Assembly: GCA_903875275.1 (NCBI GenBank)
Contig: CAIQVX010000359.1
Coordinates: 1-64,000, forward strand
DNA: 64,000 bases
Direction: 5' to 3'
From: an uncultured beta proteobacterium
GTDB taxonomy: Bacteria; Pseudomonadota; Gammaproteobacteria; Burkholderiales; Burkholderiaceae_C
Shown here: positions 59,039-64,000 of the stretch, in pieces
How positions within the stretch are numbered: the stretch's first letter is position 1
Layout: each line of letters begins with the position of its first letter
The notes under the pieces: model-generated
What the model saw: only the letters and a program-made list of their open reading frames with translations
Told to the model about the DNA's origin: nothing
Databases searched by the model: none
Program-made: the position numbers and the translations under genes

Positions 59039-59713
59039 ATGAACCCGATGATTCGACCGATCCTTGCCTGCCGCCGCCGCTTGCTGACTGCCGCGTTGAT
59101 GCTGGCGCTCTCGGCCTGCTCGCTACAGCAGCAGAACCCCCGCATTGCCATCTACGACTTTGGACCGGGCCCGCTGAGCGCCAGTGCCGTCAATCCGTCA
59201 GGACAACTGCCCGCCCTGCTGCTGGACGTGCTGGACGCCCCTGCCGCACTGGACAGCACGGCCGTGCTCTACCGCCTGGCCTATGCCGACAGCCAGCAAC
59301 TGCGCCCCTACGGGCTGGCGCGCTGGAGCATGACACCGGCGCAGTTGTTGCGCCAGCGCTTGCGCCAGCACCTGGGCCAGCAACGCGCCTTGCTGACTCC
59401 GGGCGACAGCGTCGAGCTCACTGCCGGGCAGCCACTGCGGCTGCAGATTGAGTTGGAGGAGTTCAGCCAGTTGTTCGAGAGCCCCGAAAAAAGCAGTGGC
59501 CTGCTGCGCTTGCGCGCCACGCTGTCGCGCCCTGGTCCCAAAGGCGGCCAATGGCTGGCACAGCGCGGTGTGGTCGTGCGCCGCAGCGCTGACTCGGCCG
59601 ATGCCGCCGCAGGCGTACGGGCTCTGACAGCGGCGACCGACGCCGCAGCGCAGGAACTAGAACAGTGGCTCAAGGAATTTGCGCAGCAGCCAGGCGCGAG
59701 CCCTCAGCGCTGA
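59039..59713 (+). CDS. ABC-type transport auxiliary lipoprotein (PqiC-like)
   Basis: LALSACSLQQQNPRIAIYDFGPGPL lipobox; W..PP..L..QRLRQHL; end of MCE operon. Confidence 0.85.
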   Translation: MNPMIRPILACRRRLLTAALMLALSACSLQQQNPRIAIYDFGPGPLSASAVNPSGQLPALLLDVLDAPAALDSTAVLYRLAYADSQQLRPYGLARWSMTPAQLLRQRLRQHLGQQRALLTPGDSVELTAGQPLRLQIELEEFSQLFESPEKSSGLLRLRATLSRPGPKGGQWLAQRGVVVRRSADSADAAAGVRALTAATDAAAQELEQWLKEFAQQPGASPQR

Positions 59714-59752
59714 CAAGAAACCAACACACCGCTGATCGGGTTCAAAAATTCT

Positions 59753-59766
59753 TTGATTTAAATCAA
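59753..59766. promoter_or_regulatory. Perfect FNR/Anr-type box TTGAT-TTAA-ATCAA upstream of cytochrome cluster
   Basis: Sequence TTGATTTAAATCAA, 14-bp perfect palindrome matching consensus TTGAT-N4-ATCAA. Confidence 0.75.
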
Positions 59767-59895
59767 CCAGATCTCATACGATAGGATATCGGGGTACGCG
59801 GTAGACTTCAGAAGGTTTATCCTGTCAGCCAAGTAACCTCGGGTTGGCTTGGGGTTGCCGTAAACTCGTTAAATCTGTTACCTGAAAGGCTTGAA

Positions 59896-60237
59896 ATGAA
59901 ATTGAAACAACTCGCCGTGCCCTTCGCCATCGCGATGCTGGCCGGACTCTCCACGCAAACCATGGCAGCCGTCGACGCCGACGCAGCAGCGGCTTTGTTC
60001 AAGAAGAATGACTGCGGCAAGTGCCATTCCATCGACAAGTCCAAGAAGGGGCCGGCGCTGAAGAAGATTGCCGCCAATTACAAGGGCAAGGCTGACGGCC
60101 AGGCCAGCATCATCAAGAACATCACGACTGGCCCGAAGGTCAAACTTGACGACGGCAGCCAGGAAGAGCACAAGATCATCGACACCAAGGATCAGGCGGC
60201 CCTCAAGAATCTGGCTGACTGGATTCTGGCGCAGTAA
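59896..60237 (+). CDS. Small periplasmic monoheme c-type cytochrome
   Basis: Signal peptide MKLKQLAVPFAIAMLAGLSTQTMA; one CGKCH at 60013-60027; no Met in mature protein. Confidence 0.9.
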   Translation: MKLKQLAVPFAIAMLAGLSTQTMAAVDADAAAALFKKNDCGKCHSIDKSKKGPALKKIAANYKGKADGQASIIKNITTGPKVKLDDGSQEEHKIIDTKDQAALKNLADWILAQ

Positions 60238-60367
60238 CAACCAGACTGCCCCTCGGGATGCGGAATGGTTCAACATTTGGGATGAATTGCAAAGAGATAA
60301 CGGTATCGCGCTAACCGCTTAGAGCAGTTCGTGTCGTGTCGTTTAACCTGGAAACGACGGAGAAAAA

Positions 60368-62926
60368 ATGAAACATTCATTGACTCGTTGGGGTGTTGTG
60401 GGTTTGTTGTTGGCCGCTGTGGCCGGTTGTGGTGGCGGTAGCGGTTCTTCCGCGCCGGTGCCACAGGTGCCGGTCGTTGCAGCCAACAGCGCGATCGCAG
60501 CAGCCAGCGCACTGGCTGCCAATGACGCAGCCACAAACCCTGCCGCCGCATTTGCGGTATTGCAGAACGCAGGCATTGCGGCGGTTGTTGTCAATGGCGC
60601 GCCCAAAGTGAACTTTGCGGTGTTCTCCGATGGCGCGGTCAAGGCCGGCCTGAAGGTCACCGACGTCAGCTTCGCCATTGCCAAGCTGGTACCCGGCAGC
60701 AACGGCAACCCGGATCAGTGGGTCAATTACATTTACCGCAAGGAAACGGCCACGGCAGGCGTAGGCCCTGGTGGTACGCCCGCACTGGCGTCGGCCATGC
60801 AGGCAACCACCGACCCCAAACAGACAGATGCCACCTTGCTGGCTGCGCAACTGGCGTACAACCCTGACGGGTATTACAGCTACACCTTCAAGACCAACAT
60901 CCAGGACCCGGCGCAGACCAATGGCGTCGTGTTCGAACCCTCACGCACGCACCGCATCGCCATTCAGCTGAGCTACAAGAATGCGGCCGGCGAGACAATT
61001 ATGGTCAACCCCTACCTCGATTTCACGGTGGACGCTGCCGGCAAGTCGGTGCCGGTCACCGATCCAGCCAAGACGCGCAAGATCGCCGATGTGTCCTCGT
61101 GCAACAGTTGCCATGAAAAGCTGGGCCTGCACGGCGGCGGCCGTGTTGACACGCAGTACTGCGTGCTGTGCCACAACCCCGGCACTTCCGACGCCAACAG
61201 CGGCAACAACCTTAACCTGGCGACCATGGTGCACAAGATCCATGCCGGCAAGCGCCTCAGTGGCGCCGGCGAGGACTACACCATCTGGGGTTACCAGAAC
61301 AGCAAACACAGTTACGCCGAGGTCGGCTTTCCGCAGGACCTGCGCAATTGCAGCAAGTGCCATTCCGGCGCCAATGCCAGCACCCCGCAGGGCGACAACT
61401 GGAAGAGCAAGCCAAGCAAGGAAGCCTGCCTGACATGTCACGTCAGCACGGTCGGCTCGGCCTGGGAAGTCCTGCACAAGATTGTGGCCGTGCAGCGCCT
61501 GGGCGCCGGTGCGGCCGCCAGCGCCCTGTCGAATCAGGAATGCGTGCGCTGCCATGACGCGGGCTCCGTCGTCTCAGCCGAGGCAGTGCACTTCAACCAG
61601 GTCGAAGTGAATGCTGCCAAGTACAAGATGAACATCGAAAGCGTTGCCTTCAATGACACCGCCGACCACAAAGGACGCAGTGTCACGGTCAAGTACTTCC
61701 TGTCAGACCCGACCAACGGCAACACCGCCTACAACCTGGTCACTTCCGAGTGCACCAGCACACCTGCGCTGAACTGCGCCAACACCACCAAGTTCGGCAA
61801 CCTGCGCTTCTACCTGGCCTATCAGAACATGGTCGGTCAGTTGGCTGCCGTGACCGAATACTCGGCCTACAACAACGGTGGTGGCACCGCTACCGCCTAC
61901 GCCTACAAGGGCACGAACGATGGCAGCAACCACTACACGGTAAGCCTGCCGGTGCCTGACGACAGCGCCACTGCGGTGGCCTTCGGAACGGCACGGGTGC
62001 TGAGCATCGGCCAGATCAAGGAGCCGCAACTGGCCGCAACCTCGGGCAGCAGTCCGCGCACCGTGGCCATACCGGCAGCGCTGGTCAACACACTCGTGCA
62101 GCACAGTTCCACCGAACTCGCTCTGTCAGGCACGCTGCAGCCACGCCGCACCATTGTTTCCAACGAGAAGTGCAACGCCTGCCACAGCAAGCTCGGCGCC
62201 GCCTCCGGCTCCAACACCCTGCCCAACGCCTTCCACAGTGGGGGCCGCAACATGGTGGAGGCCTGTGTCCTTTGCCATGACGCGAACCGAGTCTCGACCA
62301 CGGTCATGACCAACGGCATGGCTCTGAACGAGTCCTATCAGTTCAAGCGCATGATTCACGGCGTACACGGCAGCTCCAAGCGCACTTACCCGTTCACCAA
62401 TGGCAACATGACGCAGGGCATTTTTGACAAGGTAACGGGCGCACCGGTTGCTCCGTGGACGGTCCCGATGAAAGACAGCTACGGACGCGCCATCGGAACC
62501 ACCGGCCCCGGACTGAACGGCGTCGTCGGTCCGAGCAGCGTCGAGAACTTCGCTGCCGAAGTGGCCTGGCCGGGCGTTGGCATCAACTGCAACGCCTGCC
62601 ACGTCAACGACTCGTACAAGATCGACCAGAGCACGCTCGGAGCGGTTGTCCTGAAGAACGGTGCCTCCGCCACCGGGTCTGCGGTATTTGGCGGAGCAAC
62701 CGCACTGACCGATCCGAACCAGTGGAAGGTGATCTCGCCCAAGGCCGCAACCTGCACCGCTTGCCATGACTCACCGGCAGCAACCGACCACGTGGTCAGT
62801 TTCGGCGGTGCCTCGTTCGGCAGTCAGACACAGGCGCAGATCGCCGGTTCACCGCGCGAGACCTGCAACGATTGCCACGCCAGCGGCGGCTCCAAGAGCG
62901 TGGACCTTGTCCACGGTCAGAAATAA
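60368..62926 (+). CDS. OmcA/MtrC-family decaheme c-type cytochrome, outer-membrane lipoprotein
   Basis: Lipobox LLLAAVAGC; ten CXXCH (CNSCH, CVLCH, CSKCH, CLTCH, CVRCH, CNACH, CVLCH, CNACH, CTACH, CNDCH). Confidence 0.95.
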   Translation: MKHSLTRWGVVGLLLAAVAGCGGGSGSSAPVPQVPVVAANSAIAAASALAANDAATNPAAAFAVLQNAGIAAVVVNGAPKVNFAVFSDGAVKAGLKVTDVSFAIAKLVPGSNGNPDQWVNYIYRKETATAGVGPGGTPALASAMQATTDPKQTDATLLAAQLAYNPDGYYSYTFKTNIQDPAQTNGVVFEPSRTHRIAIQLSYKNAAGETIMVNPYLDFTVDAAGKSVPVTDPAKTRKIADVSSCNSCHEKLGLHGGGRVDTQYCVLCHNPGTSDANSGNNLNLATMVHKIHAGKRLSGAGEDYTIWGYQNSKHSYAEVGFPQDLRNCSKCHSGANASTPQGDNWKSKPSKEACLTCHVSTVGSAWEVLHKIVAVQRLGAGAAASALSNQECVRCHDAGSVVSAEAVHFNQVEVNAAKYKMNIESVAFNDTADHKGRSVTVKYFLSDPTNGNTAYNLVTSECTSTPALNCANTTKFGNLRFYLAYQNMVGQLAAVTEYSAYNNGGGTATAYAYKGTNDGSNHYTVSLPVPDDSATAVAFGTARVLSIGQIKEPQLAATSGSSPRTVAIPAALVNTLVQHSSTELALSGTLQPRRTIVSNEKCNACHSKLGAASGSNTLPNAFHSGGRNMVEACVLCHDANRVSTTVMTNGMALNESYQFKRMIHGVHGSSKRTYPFTNGNMTQGIFDKVTGAPVAPWTVPMKDSYGRAIGTTGPGLNGVVGPSSVENFAAEVAWPGVGINCNACHVNDSYKIDQSTLGAVVLKNGASATGSAVFGGATALTDPNQWKVISPKAATCTACHDSPAATDHVVSFGGASFGSQTQAQIAGSPRETCNDCHASGGSKSVDLVHGQK

Positions 62927-62952
62927 CCGTGGACCTTTTGAAGGAAATTGGG

Positions 62953-63921
62953 ATGCGAATCAATCGTTTAATCGCCATCATCGGCCTGGGCCTGTTCGCG
63001 CTGCTGGGCTCGCCCGCCTGGGCGGCCGGCGAAACCGGCGCCAAGCTCTGCGTCACCTGCCACGACGAGGAAGACCTGCCCGACATGAGCCGCTCGGCGC
63101 ACGGCTTCTCGGCCGACAAGCGCGTGCCAGACTGCATCACCTGCCACGGAGAGAGCCCGACACACGCCAAGAAGCCCGCAGATGTGAAGGAGCGTCCGCG
63201 CCCCGATCGCATGTACATCCGCTCCTACGCCTCTCCACCCAGCGTGCGCAACGCAGCCTGCCTGAGCTGCCACAACAAGGACCCGAAGCGGGCCTTGTGG
63301 GCCGGCAGCCAGCATGACAGCGCCGACTTGGCCTGTAACTCCTGCCACAAGATTCACGCGAATCGTGACAAGGTCATGAACAAGGCGACCCAGACCGAGG
63401 TCTGCTATACCTGCCACAAGGAACAGCGCGCCCAGCTGAACAAGCCCTCGCATCACCCGATTCCCGAAGGCAAGATGAGCTGCGCCGATTGTCACAATGT
63501 GCACGGCTCAGCCGGCCCCAAGCTGGTCAAGCGTGACAGCACCAACGCCACCTGCTACACCTGCCACGCGGAGAAGCGCGGCCCCTTTGTGCACCAGCAT
63601 GAACCGGTGGCGGAAGACTGCGCGAACTGCCACAACCCGCACGGCAGCACCGTTGCCGCCATGCTCAAGTCACGTCCGCCGCTGCTGTGTCAGCAATGCC
63701 ATACCCCGCACGTCGCCGGTGGCGTGGGCGCCGTCGCTGGTCAACCCGGTGTTTCTAGCGCTGCTGCCGGTCTGACGGCGCCGCTGATCAACGCCACCAC
63801 CAACGGCAAGAACGTCGCCAACCTGTGGCAGGGTCGCAGCTGCCTGAACTGCCATACGCAGATTCACGGTTCCAACAATCCGTCGGTCACGAACCCGACG
63901 CCTCAGCTGATGCTGCGCTGA
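62953..63921 (+). CDS. DmsE/MtrA-family decaheme c-type cytochrome
   Basis: Signal peptide; ten CXXCH (CVTCH, CITCH, CLSCH, CNSCH, CYTCH, CADCH, CYTCH, CANCH, CQQCH, CLNCH); MtrA-like spacing and adjacency to MtrC-like gene. Confidence 0.95.
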   Translation: MRINRLIAIIGLGLFALLGSPAWAAGETGAKLCVTCHDEEDLPDMSRSAHGFSADKRVPDCITCHGESPTHAKKPADVKERPRPDRMYIRSYASPPSVRNAACLSCHNKDPKRALWAGSQHDSADLACNSCHKIHANRDKVMNKATQTEVCYTCHKEQRAQLNKPSHHPIPEGKMSCADCHNVHGSAGPKLVKRDSTNATCYTCHAEKRGPFVHQHEPVAEDCANCHNPHGSTVAAMLKSRPPLLCQQCHTPHVAGGVGAVAGQPGVSSAAAGLTAPLINATTNGKNVANLWQGRSCLNCHTQIHGSNNPSVTNPTPQLMLR

Positions 63922-63937
63922 AGTACCGAGAGCAATC

Positions 63938-64000
63938 ATGATCAAAACCGATTCTTCTTTCCGCTTCCAACGCAGCCTGCTCGCGCTGGCGCTGACAGCC
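63938..64000 (+). CDS. 5' end of next gene, predicted MtrB/PioB-type outer-membrane porin (truncated by window end)
   Basis: ATG at 63938 with signal-peptide-like MIKTDSSFRFQRSLLALALTA; identity inferred from cluster context only. Confidence 0.5.
   Translation, partial: MIKTDSSFRFQRSLLALALTA

Noticed and set aside
59796-59810. CGCGGTAGACT resembling an RfaH ops element
   Set aside because: Only a partial match to GGCGGTAGNNT and located before the cytochrome gene, far from EPS operons.

Overview
High-GC betaproteobacterial (Comamonadaceae/Rhodoferax-like by gene content) chromosomal window. Bases 1-37 kb are an unusually dense exopolysaccharide (EPS) region. It combines (i) a Wza/Wzc-type module with YjbH, WecG-type and WecA-type transferases, a low-MW tyrosine phosphatase and a NusG/RfaH-like factor; (ii) a compact synthase-dependent locus (14.5-25.5 kb) with AlgJ-like and AlgF-like O-acetylation proteins, two paralogous CE4-like deacetylases, a BcsE-like GIL-domain protein, a PgaA-like TPR/beta-barrel protein, a processive GT2 synthase and a small single-TM protein; and (iii) a complete bcs cellulose operon (bcsP/R-like, bcsQ, A, B, Z, C) ending in a second MinD/BcsQ-like ATPase. 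Bases 37-59.7 kb are mostly ordinary housekeeping or metabolic genes: MBL hydrolase, DUF3108, cyclase-AAA-TPR protein, xth, pyrE, gatCAB, mreBCD-mrdA, GMC oxidoreductase, enoyl-CoA hydratase, and an Mla/MCE-type ABC operon. Bases 59.7-64 kb are the start of an Mtr-type extracellular electron transfer locus: a monoheme cytochrome c, an OmcA/MtrC-type decaheme lipoprotein, a DmsE/MtrA-type decaheme protein and a truncated following gene. A perfect FNR/Anr-type palindrome lies upstream. The best candidates for something undescribed are the hybrid Alg/Pga/BcsE-like locus at 14.5-25.5 kb and the methionine-free, probably bis-His monoheme cytochrome at the head of the Mtr cluster. No tRNA, rRNA, CRISPR or IS element was recognised. 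All family calls come from reading motifs by eye; no database search was run.
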